A stretch of DNA of 64,000 nt from Molanna angustata (lineage: Eukaryota > Arthropoda > Insecta > Trichoptera > Molannidae): assembly GCA_963576475.1 (NCBI GenBank), contig OY754977.1, positions 14,699,443 through 14,763,442 on the forward strand, in the 5' to 3' direction. The translations under genes and the position numbers were made by a program. A model generated the notes under the pieces. The model worked only from the letters and a program-made list of their open reading frames with translations, was not told the DNA's origin and searched no databases. Of this stretch, positions 11,750 through 22,424 are shown one piece after another; within the stretch, counting starts at the first letter, position 1, and every line of letters begins with the position of its first letter.

Positions 11750-12260
11750 ATATGTATATAATGGAGCATTTGTAATGAAGAATGCCTTGTCCGTCTAAAG
11801 GGTACATTGAACTGTATGTTTTGAAGTTATTCCTGACAATCTATAAAACCATTTAACAAGTCACGCAGAAACATTAAATCGCTGTTCCTACGTCTTATGC
11901 CTAACGGATGTAATTCTATATTATTATTACTGTTGCCAAAATTGTATTTTAAATATGTGATTTGATTATCTTTGAGTTTTTTCAATACATTGAGTATATA
12001 TATTATAACAAGGATTCCAAACAACCGACTAATATTCCAGTTGATTTCTGACAAGTAAATAATAAAGCATAATTATAGTTTTAGGTTGTTTGGAGGGTTT
12101 GAAAGTTCTGATTAGGAAGCCTAGCATTTGATAAGCTTTTCAGCAGATATGCTCTACGTGCTTATCAAAAGACATTTTGGTGTCGAGAACTACTCCCAAA
12201 TCTCTACAATCTGTTTTCTGTTTAATTAGGTCATTATTTTGAATGTAAACAAATATTTTA
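11750..12260 (-). pseudogene. LINE reverse transcriptase C-terminal remnant (Jockey/CR1-like)
   Basis: On the minus strand two frames together give the familiar end of a LINE ORF2. The first, about 12258-12090, reads NNDLIKQKTDCRDLGV, VLDTKMSFDKHVEHIC and, after a stop, KAYQMLGFLIRTFK. The second, 12054-11827, reads LKKLKDNQITYL..., LHPLGIRRRNSDLMF and LLNGFIDC, followed after a stop by LQNIQFNVPFRR. This is the region after the catalytic RT core. At least one frame change and two stops make it a fossil. The upstream RT core and endonuclease are absent (5' truncation). Confidence 0.8.
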
Positions 12261-12270
12261 TTTATATAGA

Positions 12271-12400
12271 TCAGACGAAGAGCGGCTAGCGCGCTGAATT
12301 AGTAAAACAGAGGACATCTACAAATTGAACAAGCATTTGTGCTTAATTTAGAGGATATATGTGGATGTATATGTTCTTGTTTTAAGGACATATTTATTCT
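12271..12400 (+). mobile_element. SINE-B copy 1, degenerate
   Basis: Contains GCGGCTAGCGCGCTGAATTAG, close to the A-box region of the better copy at 38478-38625, and the shared body AGCATTTGTGCTTAATTTAG...GGATGTATAT. The B-box region is lost. Named SINE-B here only to tell the families apart. Confidence 0.6.
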
Positions 12401-12656
12401 TTAAAAAATAATTATTTTGTATTTCTTGAGATATAAATTGACTGCTTTCGATGCTTGCGATACTCGTAGTAATAACACCATCTCTAATAAACTAAAAAAT
12501 CAGAACTAATGGCAGGCTAAAATGTGAATAGCTGATAATCGATTTGTTTTTCTTTAATGAACCTTTTCATTTTTTTCTACAAAGAATGAATACCTATGTC
12601 TTTAAAACAAGAAAAATAAGGAGAATTACATTACATACATAATAAGTTTGATTGCA

Positions 12657-12946
12657 GTAAGCGGTGATAGCCCAGCGGTAAGGTTGTCACCGCACATGCG
12701 TGAGGTCGACGGTTCGAATCCGGGCGGGGCACGCACCTCTGGATTTTTAAAAAAAATCTATGTGCGGATTTATATCACTAGCTATATGTAGCCATGATCC
12801 AATTTGTCTGGTTCCCCTTTCTAAGGGTTACGAAGGTCAGATGGCAGTCGCTTCAATGTAATAACCAGACTCGCCAATTCCAGGATCATGGTCAAAGCGT
12901 ACCCCGATAGAAACGGGATAAAAGCGCTAAGGGGAAAGAAGAAAAG
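12657..12946 (+). mobile_element. Intact tRNA-derived SINE (SINE-A) with 16-bp target duplication
   Basis: 290 bp flanked by a perfect 16-bp direct repeat, AATAAGTTTGATTGCA, at 12641-12656 and 12947-12962. The head is tRNA-like: an A box at TAGCCCAGCGGTAAGG and a B box GGTTCGAATCC (12712-12722), the internal RNA polymerase III promoter. The body carries a tRNA-unrelated region, and the end is purine-rich (GGGGAAAGAAGAAAAG). The undamaged duplication suggests a fairly young insertion made by a LINE enzyme in trans. No other copy lies in this window. Confidence 0.9.
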
Positions 12947-12962
12947 AATAAGTTTGATTGCA

Positions 12963-13285
12963 AAGAAAAATAAATAATGCTTCTGTTATTTATAATTAAT
13001 TTTCTATCGAGTCTTGACAGTTTTTTACAGCTAAATTTTATTTCTAAGAAGTTTCCATGATTAAAAATCACATAAATTATATTTATATTAAAAAAATATA
13101 TACCTACTTTTACTGTTCTGCAAAAAAGTATTCTTCTTTAAAGGACGATTGTTTCGCCTGGCAAATATATGCCTTTTAAATCAGAGTAAATTAAAACTTT
13201 TTTCAGCTATTTTTGCAATATTTTATTAATTTGATTATTTTTGTTATTTAAAACTTGTATAATTTTAGTTTGATTTGGTTTAGTT
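12963..13285. other. No recognisable feature
   Basis: AT-rich; nothing coding or repeated could be supported. Confidence 0.5.
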
Positions 13286-13289
13286 TGGT

Positions 13290-13487
13290 ATGGTTTGGTT
13301 TCCGTTTGGTTTCTGTACGGGCGTCCTGGGTTCCATTCCCAGCAGAGGAGAAATTTATTTTTCACGCAAATATTGCTTCTTTGGGCTGGAAACACTGGTT
13401 AGTTGGAAGAAATTGCCATACGGCAATATACTCGCCATTTGCGCAGGGTGCAAGGAAGTGTTTATTATAATTATTATTATTATTTTA
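13290..13487 (+). mobile_element. SINE-C copy 1 (tRNA-like head, TTGCGCAGGGTGCAAGG tail)
   Basis: A B-box-like GGGTTCCATTCCC at 13328-13340 lies in a GGCGTCCTGGGTTC context. The body holds GTTAGTTGGAAGAAATTGCC and the end TTGCGCAGGGTGCAAGGAAG followed by an ATT-rich tail. The last ~85 bp recur almost unchanged at 45296-45385. The A-box part is not convincing. Confidence 0.65.
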
Positions 13488-13724
13488 TGTACTAATACCT
13501 TCTATTTTTATTGGTTTCTTAAGTATACAACAAGGAGTAATGGGATTTTTTACATAATATCAATTAAAAAGATTCTGACCAGGATGAGCAATCGTCCTGT
13601 GAACATGATTAAATTTTCCTAGATCATTATCTTATCTTTTTTGATTATTGCAAATATGACAGTGGACTTTACAATCTACACGCTGCGCTAACTCAATCAC
13701 TAATTAAGACACTAGGCCTTCAAA

Positions 13725-14675
13725 AAACGATATGTCATGTCGGATGAGCTGTCGATGTTGACATTAAACGCGAAAATTTAAACTTAAAGAATAAAAATGT
13801 TAAAAATCATACAACTGGGTAAATTTTTTTTAGAAATAGATGTTATTTGAAAAATGTGATTAAATACGAATACATAATAAGCTTATTTCTAACCTCAAAT
13901 TACAGAGGTGTTGATAAAATTTTCCTTCGATCAATTTCCATTCTATTTATAAAACAACTCGCTCACACCAGTCGCTATTATCATTAAAGACTAACTAATC
14001 CTAACAAAAAAAATTGCGGGAATGGAGATATACGTACACATCATATTATTTCGTTGACGTATTTCGCTGAAAATCAGCTGCAGGGGGAATTGTCTTCCTG
14101 CAACATAGCTGATCATGGTCCTTTTGAGTCAAAAAGGTTGTTTTTCTTTATATTTGTTTTTGATATATTTGTTTTTGATATATTTGTTTAGATATCTATG
14201 TTTTTTTATTTAAACTTCTTTTCGTCTCAATAAATTTTAATTGATTTATTTATTTAATTACATCTCTTATAATTTTCGGTTATGTTAGTCTTTCATGATC
14301 GACTCGAGTGAGCAAGTTGAATTATAAATTAAATGAAAATTGGTTGCAGGAAACATTTTAACAACACTTTTGCCATTTGAGGTTAGGAATAAGTTTATTA
14401 TGTAATCGCATTTGTCAAGCCATTTAATCATTCAAATTATTTATATAGAATTAATATTTCTTAAGTGCATATACGCAAACATTGGATTTTTTCCCTGTCG
14501 GGAGTTATAGTTAGTTTTTTGTTATTGTCAATAAAAATATTATTTATATATTACAACATATTTTTTACCTAGTTGTATGATTTTTAAAACTATATATTAT
14601 TTTTATTTTTTAAATTTTCACGTTTAATTCCAACTTTACAGCTCATCCGATATTGGTTAAAATGACTTGTCGTAT
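13725..14675. mobile_element. ~950-bp element with long, nested inverted repeats
   Basis: Left arm 13735-13990 and right arm 14285-14655 are inverted copies. The outer part reads CGGATGAGCTGT...ATTAAACG(C/T)GAAAATTTAAA and later AAAATCATACAACT(G/A)GGTAAA. The inner part reads ACATAATAAGCTTATTTCTAACCTC and GAGCGAGTTG. The right arm is ~150 bp longer because it also holds the CTCCCGACAGGGA module (14466-14510). No transposase frame is visible, so it is non-autonomous. A single arm recurs at 49515-49665. Confidence 0.75.
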
Positions 14676-14682
14676 ATTTAAG

Positions 14683-14790
14683 GTAATCAAGACTTACATT
14701 ATAGAATTATAATCTAAGACTTATATATTATAACTAGTAATCAAGACTTACATCATAGAATTATAATCTAAGACTTACATATTATAACGC
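14683..14790. repeat. 54-bp direct tandem duplication (two units)
   Basis: GTAATCAAGACTTACAT starts at 14683 and again at 14737; the two 54-bp units differ at only a few positions. It sits just outside the inverted-repeat element. Confidence 0.9.
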
Positions 14791-15590
14791 ACGTAAATGC
14801 TTGGGTAAAATTCATAAACTGCGTAGTAATAGTGACATCTCTGGAAAAAATCTTCTACATATATGTAGATGGCTCCTTATTGAAAACAAACGAAATTTCT
14901 CATTCAAGAAATTGCCAACGACGCTTATGAAATAATTTTATTTAAAAACTCTACAATCCAAAATGAAATATTACATTTGACAGTCGGTGCCTGAAAAAAA
15001 AAATTTTAAATGAAAATTTGCGACGACTGAAACGAAGAAACCCAACTGTTCGACTCCGATTCGTTTACATAAAATTAACTGTACGTTTGAAAAGGCCAAG
15101 TAAAAATGTTGCAAAAACGATATAATATTTTTTCGGAGGGTAAAAAAAAAGAAATGTAATAGAAGCATCACGGTGAAAAACGAACGCGTGTGTAAATTAA
15201 ATTTATATTTTACAAAGCATACGCGGCCCGCTTCCGTGACTTCAAAGAAAAACAAATAGGAGAAATTGAATTTTGATAAGGGGCCATTACTGTTTTTTTT
15301 ATGTTACCATTTTAAGCGCCATATTGTGAATTATTCTTTAGTAAATTTTACACCAAATAAAGATATCATTTTGTCTTTAAAAACATCGGAAAAGAAAATA
15401 TTTCAATACGAGAATTATGATTTTATGAATTCTGAATTCAGAATTCTGTTTTTTAATCAATATTGAAAACTTTCCACTACTATGTAATAGTAGAGAGTCA
15501 TGAATTCATATTTTATAGCGTATTTTTTTATCAATTTCTCAACGGTATTCATGTAGAGTGCGTACTAAAAGTTTCATCGTGATGTGTTTG
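14791..15590. other. No recognisable feature
   Basis: A 94-codon minus-strand frame (15255-14971) is hydrophobic and Phe-rich but resembles nothing I know. Its base composition is no different from the surroundings. I do not call it a gene. Confidence 0.5.
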
Positions 15591-15599
15591 TATGTATGG

Positions 15600-16170
15600 C
15601 TTACGGTGTATCCTTTTGTGGCTTCATATTAACATCAAGCTATGTTTAAATTACATAGACCCTGGCCTGTGCAGTGCAAAAAAACTCCTCCACAGTTCTC
15701 ATACCCGTTCATTCCCGGATGTTTCGCAGCCAGGAAAGCTGCCTTCATCCGACCCCCAATCTTCCCCTTCAAAAAATGCTGAAGAATGGCATATTTTCCA
15801 CCTCTCAGAATATGGACGAAGTACGACACTTTACAGAGCTTAACATTGATCAATAATTCTCTGTTGGTATTTGCTCTACGAAGTACCTCAGTGTTACTGA
15901 CCATGTCAGTCCATGATATTCTCAGCATTCTGCTGTGGATCCACATTTCAAATGCTTCAAGGCGGTTTATAATATTAACTTTGAGAGTCCACGCCTCCAC
16001 CTCATAATGCAAAACTGAACACACATAACACATTTTTGTCTCAGCTTTAAGTTTTTACTGTCGTCTAGGAGAAGATTTTTCATTTTGTAAAATGCCGATC
16101 GGGCCGCATCTGTTCTGCATTTTATTTCAGTGTCAGGGTCAAGATTCTCAGTAATTATACTGCACAAGTA
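15600..16170 (-). pseudogene. LINE ORF2 C-terminal remnant
   Basis: Minus-strand frames give ARSAFYKMKNLLL and CRTDAARS (16167-15967) and then EAWTLKVNIINRLEAFEMW, RMLRISWTD, SNTEVLRRAN and VHILRGGKY (16033-15635). The end reads AAFLAAKHPG. This is the widespread post-RT domain of insect LINEs. One frame change lies near 16000. It is 5'-truncated at about 16170, where it abuts another LINE in head-to-head orientation. Confidence 0.82.
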
Positions 16171-16179
16171 CTTAAATTA

Positions 16180-16755
16180 ATTCCAGTTTGTTGATGGAAT
16201 TGTTTTATGCTGACGTCTCCCATAGGGTAAACGTGGCTTGGAGTAAATGGAGAACTCTCACGGGCGTGCTGTGCGATCCACGTATGCCAATCAAAACTAA
16301 GGGCAAGGTCTACAAGACAGCGGTGAGACCTGCAATGACATATGGTGCGGAGTGCTGGACAGTTAAAGGCACACATGAACAAAAACTACATGTCAATGAA
16401 ATGAAAATGCTGAGGTGGGCAGGTGGGGTGACGAAGCTAGATAAAATTCGTAATGAATTAATAAGAGGAAGCTTTGGAGTAGCCCCCATACCATAAAAAC
16501 TTACAGAAAGCCGACTCAGATGGTATGGACATGTAATGAGGAGGCAAAACAATCATGTGGTGCAAACTGTTTAGCACTCCCAGAAAGCAGAAAAGGAAAG
16601 GGACGTCCAATATCCACGTGGTGGGGCAATATGAGGAAGCTCATGGATAAAGCCCACATCCCAACCCCGACAATACAGGACAGATCATCGTGGCGCCAAA
16701 GGATTAGGAGAGCCGACCCTACCTAAAGTGGGATAAGGCAAAGAAAAAGAAGAAG
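16180..16755 (+). pseudogene. LINE ORF2 C-terminal remnant, another family
   Basis: Translates as YKTAVRPAMTYGAECWTVK, NEMKMLRWAGGVTKLDKIR, then a TAA stop at 16494-16496. The same frame continues as LTESRLRWYGHVMRR; a frame change near 16570 leads to RKGKGRPISTWW and DRSSWRQRIRRADPT. The 3' end is an AAGAAAAAGAAGAAG tail at 16740-16756. Remains of this tail type recur at 28.6-29.15 and 54.04-54.3 kb. Confidence 0.85.
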
Positions 16756-17870
16756 AAGTTGATTGAATTGTTTTACTCTTTCAATAATAACACCATTAAT
16801 TTAATAATATTTTACCATTCATTGAATTCCAAGAATATTGTCATACCTATTTTTCGTGTAAATTGCTTAAAAATTCAAATATTCATTTTTTCTGCAGATA
16901 TTTTATGGATTTTTATTTATTTTCTGAAATGCCTACCCAATAAATTTTATTATTTAAATAGATTGTTTTTTTTTAACTCAGCTCTTTGTTTATACCTTTT
17001 TACAACATGTATCATTCTTAAATATTTCTGTTCATGCTTTAAATATTTCTGTTGTAAAAAGTAGTTTTCGTGAATATATTTTAAAAATAAATGTTTATCG
17101 CAACATTCAATTTGTACAATTATATACCATTTTGAACAATTATTATCACTGTATTGTTTTCCCTCGAGAATACTTCAAAGGCTTTTCACGGCTCCAAACG
17201 ATTACGGGTTATTTTTTGGTGTGAAAAACAGTAATTCATTTATCAAAAATAAGTTCCATTTGAAAACACGTGAAAAGGGGGCCAAAGAGGGGAAGATTAA
17301 GATCCGGGCAACACCCAACCTTTAATTCTTGTTCCGCAAAATACTAAAATCAAGCAATAAAACTCGAGAAAGGCAATAAAACTTGAGGAACGAAAGCATT
17401 CAGACTGAAAATAATAATAATAATAAGCGTTAATTATTTATGTGTTTATTATATACGACCTAAACAAAGAGGCCCCTTCGGCAAACAAAGATTATCGCCT
17501 TCCTAGGCGTAGGGAACAAAACGTAACAAAATCATATTAACTACTTCCTTGAGAAGTTGGATCGTAAATAATTTCTCTGTCCAGTAATTCTTTCAAGAAG
17601 TATGAGGAACTAATGGATGTTCAATATCCGTAAACTTTGTAGCTCGAAAAAATAGTTTGAAAATATTTGTCATTTATGGTAAAAAAAACAATAGTTACAC
17701 AAAATAATTGAACTATTTATAAAATTTAAGTTGCCTTCCTTTACTTCTATAATCTTCATATTCTTCATCTTATGATTTTGAGCTGGAGATCACATTAGTA
17801 CAAATTTCAATCCAGAGCTACCCGGATCCTCAATTTGACTTATCCTGGTCCATTACCTGAATGAGTCTTT
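16756..17870. other. No recognisable feature
   Basis: AT-rich, with a slightly more GC-rich non-repetitive part at 17170-17340 and 17450-17600. No reading frame or recurring repeat could be supported. Confidence 0.5.
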
Positions 17871-17878
17871 ATAATTAT

Positions 17879-18750
17879 TAAACTGTTGATTCGTTCAAGA
17901 GAATTTATTTCTCTTAAGGATTCGACATTATTCATCTTAGTACCGTTTGAGCGAACTGTATACAGTGATAGAACTTTGGATACAACTTTGAATTAAAAAA
18001 AACACCAATTTAGAGGCTTCTCAGCATATATGGTCTATACATGAATTTATTCAGAATGCGCAGTAGAACATTGCCGCTTGATTCACAGAGCCAAAAATTT
18101 CGGATATGTAGTATAGAAAATTTTAGGACTACAAAAATTTTATACTCAGAATTATGGATTTTCGTTTCAGTCAGGGGTTCTCAACTTTTGATTTTTTTCT
18201 TTATTTATATCTCAGAAACTATAGTAGATACCTAGAATAGCCAGACAAATACAATATCCTCAGTTACCGTTATTACGATGTTCCAGGATTTCCCAATCAT
18301 TTTTTATTAAAAAAAACAATGTTACGACGAATTTACGTATTTTTCATTTTTTTTAATATCGTTAAACACAGACACACCCCAACTTGATAATTTAATTTTC
18401 TAAATAAAATATTTACATGATTGAAGTAAGACTCTAACTTTATTTAACAATTTTTGTAAAAATTGAATGTAATAACGACATCGTTTCATACAAAGTGTAT
18501 GGCAAAATACACAATATCTACGGGGACTCCATACATACCTGCAATTAAGTTTTTTTTGTCTTCCGGGTAGGAAAAAAGACTGACACCCATACTATCATAT
18601 TCTGACATATACATACATGTTTTCTATGTTTGACGAAATTTCTTAAAATATACAATAATTTAGAATTGAGTATATATTTTGGTACTTATTCTTCAACTAC
18701 ACATTCAATCGCCGTCGACAGTTGGATGTCATGTGTTACATGCATCTAGT
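17879..18750 (-). mobile_element. Non-autonomous DNA transposon, family CCAACTGTCGAT, copy B
   Basis: This is the reverse complement of the element at 54766-55743. Shared landmarks, in element order: ACTAGTTGCATGTAACACATG, CCAACTGTCGA, TTGTATGAAACGATGTCGT, a TTTTTGAGATATA-like block, CAAAAGTTG..AACCCCTGA, GAGTATAAAA, and a terminal palindrome with AAGAGAAT...ATTCTCTTAA. Terminal inverted repeats are built on CCAACTGTCGAT. No coding frame. Confidence 0.75.
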
Positions 18751-19350
18751 TATTATAATACGATAAAATTTATCATATTATGTAGAATATCGAAACGAAT
18801 AAGGGATAAAAAAAGTGATTTGTTGTAGTTTCTTATTTTGCAAAAGAATCAAATAAAAGTTAAAGCTTTTGATGGAAAAAAATGTTGACACCACTAAGCG
18901 ATCTTGATCTATACTTTTTAGCAGGAGAAAGAAAAACTTATTTTCGAAGCCCATTTTCTGGTTGTTTGAGAACACGGATATGTGGGGTCTAGAAGTTTGT
19001 GGGGAAACAATGGAATGGAAGTAGATGAATAGTTTTGGAGTGAGTTTAACACACGTTTAAATCAAACGTTCACGTAAACTACAATTTCTCGTCAATAAAC
19101 TCTTGTGAATTAGTTTTTCACGATTGCTAATCGGGAAGGGGAAAAAAACACCGTAGAGATTATTATCATCGCAACATATATAATTGGATATTAACAATTT
19201 AAAATAGTATTCAACAATAACTACTTAAATAATTCAAAATTAAAATTATTAACAACATTTGTAACAATACCGTATTGTGTTTGCGATGATCTTTGAGTTA
19301 CACATATTGAGTTAAAAATATTTTATTTGATTTGGGAACCATGTGATTCA
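18751..19350. other. No recognisable feature
   Basis: AT-rich; nothing recurrent or coding seen. Confidence 0.5.
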
Positions 19351-19439
19351 TATTAATTATACCAACATAGTTCACTAGTCTCTTTCTATGGCTCGGAAGT
19401 AAAAATCGCGTCAGAGATTGAATTTATGACAGGTATTAT

Positions 19440-19693
19440 TTATTTATTTTTTTTATTACATAATTAAACTGCACACAAACAACACTAGGTAAAAAATTAC
19501 AATGAGTAGGCTTAATATATAATTCTTAAACTATCCCTACCTAGTGTCAATTACTTGTGGCAAATTAATTAATATAATTAATAACATACTGGGAGGTGAA
19601 TGTGTAATGAGGTGTGTAAAATATGTCATGCTATGGTGATTTTAAGTTGAACAGTAAGTTTTTGTATTGGTAAGGCGAGTTATGAGTTATTAT
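19440..19693 (-). mobile_element. Nested insertion 1 (254 bp incl. 6-bp duplication)
   Basis: Absent from the 39-kb relative, which reads straight through GGTATTATGGCGGAC. Here TATTAT occurs at both edges (19434-19439 and 19688-19693), a target duplication. The insert starts with TTATTTATTTTTTTT, the complement of an A-rich retroelement tail, so it is the minus-strand 3' end of another element. Confidence 0.8.
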
Positions 19694-19900
19694 GGCGGAC
19701 ATTGGGATCTGGTTGATCTGTTTTGTGTGAGCCCATATGTTTGTTGATGTAATGATTGTGATTGCAGAAAGTTGAGATTGTATACACATTTAGTGTGGAA
19801 CGGGAACAATCACCTGGTTCATAATTGCATATAATTGTCAAAAAAAAATGTAAATTGATAGCCCTAAAACAGGATTTTGTAGTCGGGCAGCAGTAATCTA

Positions 19901-19988
19901 ATAATAATAATAAAATACTTTTATTGAATGAAACAACGTGGCGGACTTATTGCCCGCAGGTAATATCTACCAGTCAACCATCTCTTAT
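19901..19988 (-). mobile_element. Nested insertion 2: minus-strand LINE tail
   Basis: Also absent at 39 kb. It contains GGCGGACTTATTGCCCGCAGG, the complement of the LINE end at 43040-43075 (GGGCAATAAGTCCGCCA), and starts with a TAATAATAATAA tail in inverted orientation. The target duplication is not clear. Confidence 0.7.
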
Positions 19989-20045
19989 ATACTTATTGTT
20001 GTCATTATAAATATGGTGTGATAAAAAGTAAATAAATAAATAAAT

Positions 20046-20366
20046 AATAAAAAATAAAATGTAGGTTCTGTTACAAATTGATAATTGATTTTGCGTTGCT
20101 TCTCGGGCAACAAAAAATATTATGTCAAATTTCACTACTTTCACCACCACCCACTCTGTATATGGGGGACTATAATCGGCTCGTTCAGATTAATTAATAT
20201 TTGACTCTTACTATGTCTTATCGTATTTAGCACACAACCAATAACAATGTGTCACATTAATTGCAATTTCATTATTTCGTGAATATGACATCACATGTCT
20301 TGAGGAATCATCGATAATTTCAAACAAACTATTTATTATATTCCTAGACATTTTATTATGCAGATA
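20046..20366. other. No recognisable feature
   Basis: Short AT-rich stretch. CACCACCCACTCTGTATATG at 20149-20168 resembles part of the dispersed repeat at 24018 but is too short to call. Confidence 0.4.
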
Positions 20367-20530
20367 GGGGGCAAGTCTGTTCCAACCGGCGAAATCAAAA
20401 CCCTCGTGATTACCCATATCATGGATATAATTATCATAATATGGAGTTCTATGACATCTTAAGATAGTATGGAACTCTATATAATAATTATATCCATGAT
20501 ATGGGTAATCGTGAGGGTTTTGATTTCGCC
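20367..20530. mobile_element. Palindromic MITE (GGGGGCAAGTCTG family), copy 1
   Basis: A nearly perfect palindrome. AACCGGCGAAATCAAAACC and ACCCATATCATGGATATAAT on the left are repeated in inverted order on the right. The left end keeps GGGGGCAAGTCTG; the right end is cut after the GGCGAAATC block. Full copy at 42636-42826, half copy at 46640-46728. Confidence 0.85.
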
Positions 20531-21195
20531 AGATGTGAAAAATGACATATTCTTCCCGCAAGTGTCACAGTTTTTGAATGGTTTACATCAATGTTTATTT
20601 TAATTTTGAACGTATATTTTTTCTTTGATATAATATACAAAACGTATTATATATTTTCTTTGTTGTGAAATCATTATAAACACATCGTGTTGAACAACGA
20701 TTTCGTCACTTAAATATACTAAATCATTAGTATTTAAAGATTGAATAAAACAATAACCAACCTACATACATGGTACGTATATGTATTTTACTGATTGATA
20801 GTGATAATTATGAAGGTAAATTTAACGCAAAAGTATACAATTTAATCAATAATTAAACAAAACCAATTATTAACTATTTGATTAATTAATCAATAAGATA
20901 TTCAAGGTTGTAATATTATGTTGAAAGGTTCTTTTTAAACCAAGCTATGATTATGATTTAATATTTATTATAGTTGATATGTATCTAATTACTAAAACTT
21001 CGTACTAATATTATCCTTAAAGTGGGTAAACATCTACTTAAATAATAGATCCAAATTAATACCAACTAGTTAAAAATTAATTAAATTAATTTAGGAACAG
21101 AATTATTTTAGTTACCTGAAATAAGGTCTTTCTGGCAGACGGTGGAGGCGTACAAAATCATATAAATAATATCAAATATACAATAACTTATTCAT
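20531..21195. other. No recognisable feature
   Basis: AT-rich; no supported frame or repeat. Confidence 0.5.
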
Positions 21196-21198
21196 AAA

Positions 21199-21521
21199 AC
21201 TAGTTGCATGTAACACATGAGATCCAACTGTCGATGGCGAAGATATGTATACTTGAATAATACGTACCAAACTATAAACACTTAAACACAAATTAATAAA
21301 TATTTTAATATATATTGTTTTCTATATATATAACATGTAGGTATGTATGTATGTCAGGATAGGATAGTATGGAGGTCAGTGTTTTTCTTACCCAGAATAT
21401 GATAATAGCATGATGGTATGTATGTATGTTGGGGATTGAATATCAAACTATTGATTCCCCGTAGATGTTGTGTTGTGTATACTGCCTTACAAATTGTATG
21501 AAACGATGTCGTCACTAAATT
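21199..21521 (+). mobile_element. DNA transposon family CCAACTGTCGAT, copy C (left part only)
   Basis: Matches 54771-55070 from ACTAGTTGCATGTAACACATG to TTGTATGAAACGATGTCGT at high identity. It then stops where a LINE fragment begins. An internal ATGTATGTATGT stretch is expanded relative to the 54.8-kb copy. Confidence 0.8.
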
Positions 21522-21524
21522 GAG

Positions 21525-21915
21525 CCCTTCCAATACTTCTATTGCCCGTTCTAGGTCGCCATTCTAGCATTTTCTTAGTCCATCAGGAGTCTGTGGTTCG
21601 GGCGACATGCCCTGCCCAGCCCCACCTCTGCTTGGCAACCTTTTGGACAACGTCGGTTATTTTGGTTTTATTTCTTTGGTTCTCTCTCTTTTTCTATCTC
21701 TTAAAGGAATTTTCAGCATTCTCCTTTCCATGGCTCTTTGTGTTACTGCTAAATAATGAAGCATTTTGTTTGTTAACACAAGAGTTTCACAGCCAGACGC
21801 AAGTAACAGGAGAACGCAAGCGTCAAAGACATTATTTTTAAGATAATTGGCGTACTTCGGAGACTTGAAGATATAAGAGAATTCTTCTTTCAATTTCTGC
21901 CTCTTGATTTTCTAT
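21525..21915 (-). pseudogene. LINE ORF2 C-terminal remnant
   Basis: The minus strand gives KNNVFDACVLLLL, ASGCETLVLTNKM, LAVTQRAMERRMLKIPLRDR and RERTKEI, the typical sequence after the RT domain in insect LINEs. Further along (21640-21560) the GHVAR-like part is degenerate. It directly follows the truncated DNA transposon copy C. Confidence 0.8.
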
Positions 21916-21919
21916 ACCG

Positions 21920-22030
21920 TATAATGTATACATCCTCATACATTCCATAATTAAGCATATTTTTTGTGCTATGGGTCAGTCGTAGCAATATTCGAACTCG
22001 CGACCACTGCTCAGTTGAAAGGTGCTCAGT
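21920..22030 (-). mobile_element. SINE-B copy 2
   Basis: On the minus strand CAGTGGTCGCGAGTTCGAATATTG (21989-22012) matches the B-box region of the copy at 38.5 kb. It is followed by the shared body with AGCACAAAAAATATGC and GAGGATGTATA. The 5' tRNA-like A-box part is missing. Confidence 0.7.
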
Positions 22031-22424
22031 TGAAAAGTTTGAATAATAATAATTTTTCTGAATTCGCTTAACATCTCTTAGAATTCAACCATCATTTTGG
22101 CACAAACGGCATTACAGATTATGCATACAGGTTACTCGAATTTGAAATTAGCAGATTTAGAAATATTAGAAATTAGAAAAAGTGTGAATATTTAACAAAA
22201 AATAATAAATAACCAACATTACTTCCCAAATAACCCACTACTAAATACTTTCCCAATTATTTAATATACTATAAAATATTTATTTTATTACTAACATCAA
22301 TTTTTGAACTACCTAGTATCACACATGTTTACTGTTTAGCCCCACTATCTTCTTTAATTGACTCCTCCCACAGCGTTTGTCCTTACAGCAGTCTATATTT
22401 TATTTTTAAGTTTAGTAGTTTAGT
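22031..22424. other. No recognisable feature
   Basis: AT-rich; nothing supported. Confidence 0.45.

Larger units (their letters stand above)
19350..20045 (+). mobile_element. LINE 3' end with two nested insertions
   Basis: Closely matches the uninterrupted copy at 39437-39795. Shared blocks are ACTAGTCTCTTTCTATG, GGCGGACATTGGGATCTGG, GCCCTA(A/G)AACA and GGGCAGCAGTAATCTA, and the end TAAATATGGTGTGATAAA. Compared with the 39-kb copy, two extra segments interrupt it (separate entries). No coding part remains; it is the 3' untranslated region and tail only. Confidence 0.85.

Noticed and set aside
12657..12730. Possible tRNA gene
   Set aside because: Followed by a non-tRNA body and enclosed by a 16-bp target duplication; it is a SINE head.
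20211..20561. 116-codon minus-strand ORF with a HDYPYHGYNYYIEF-like stretch
   Set aside because: It covers the palindromic MITE; the repeated motif in the protein comes from the inverted arms.
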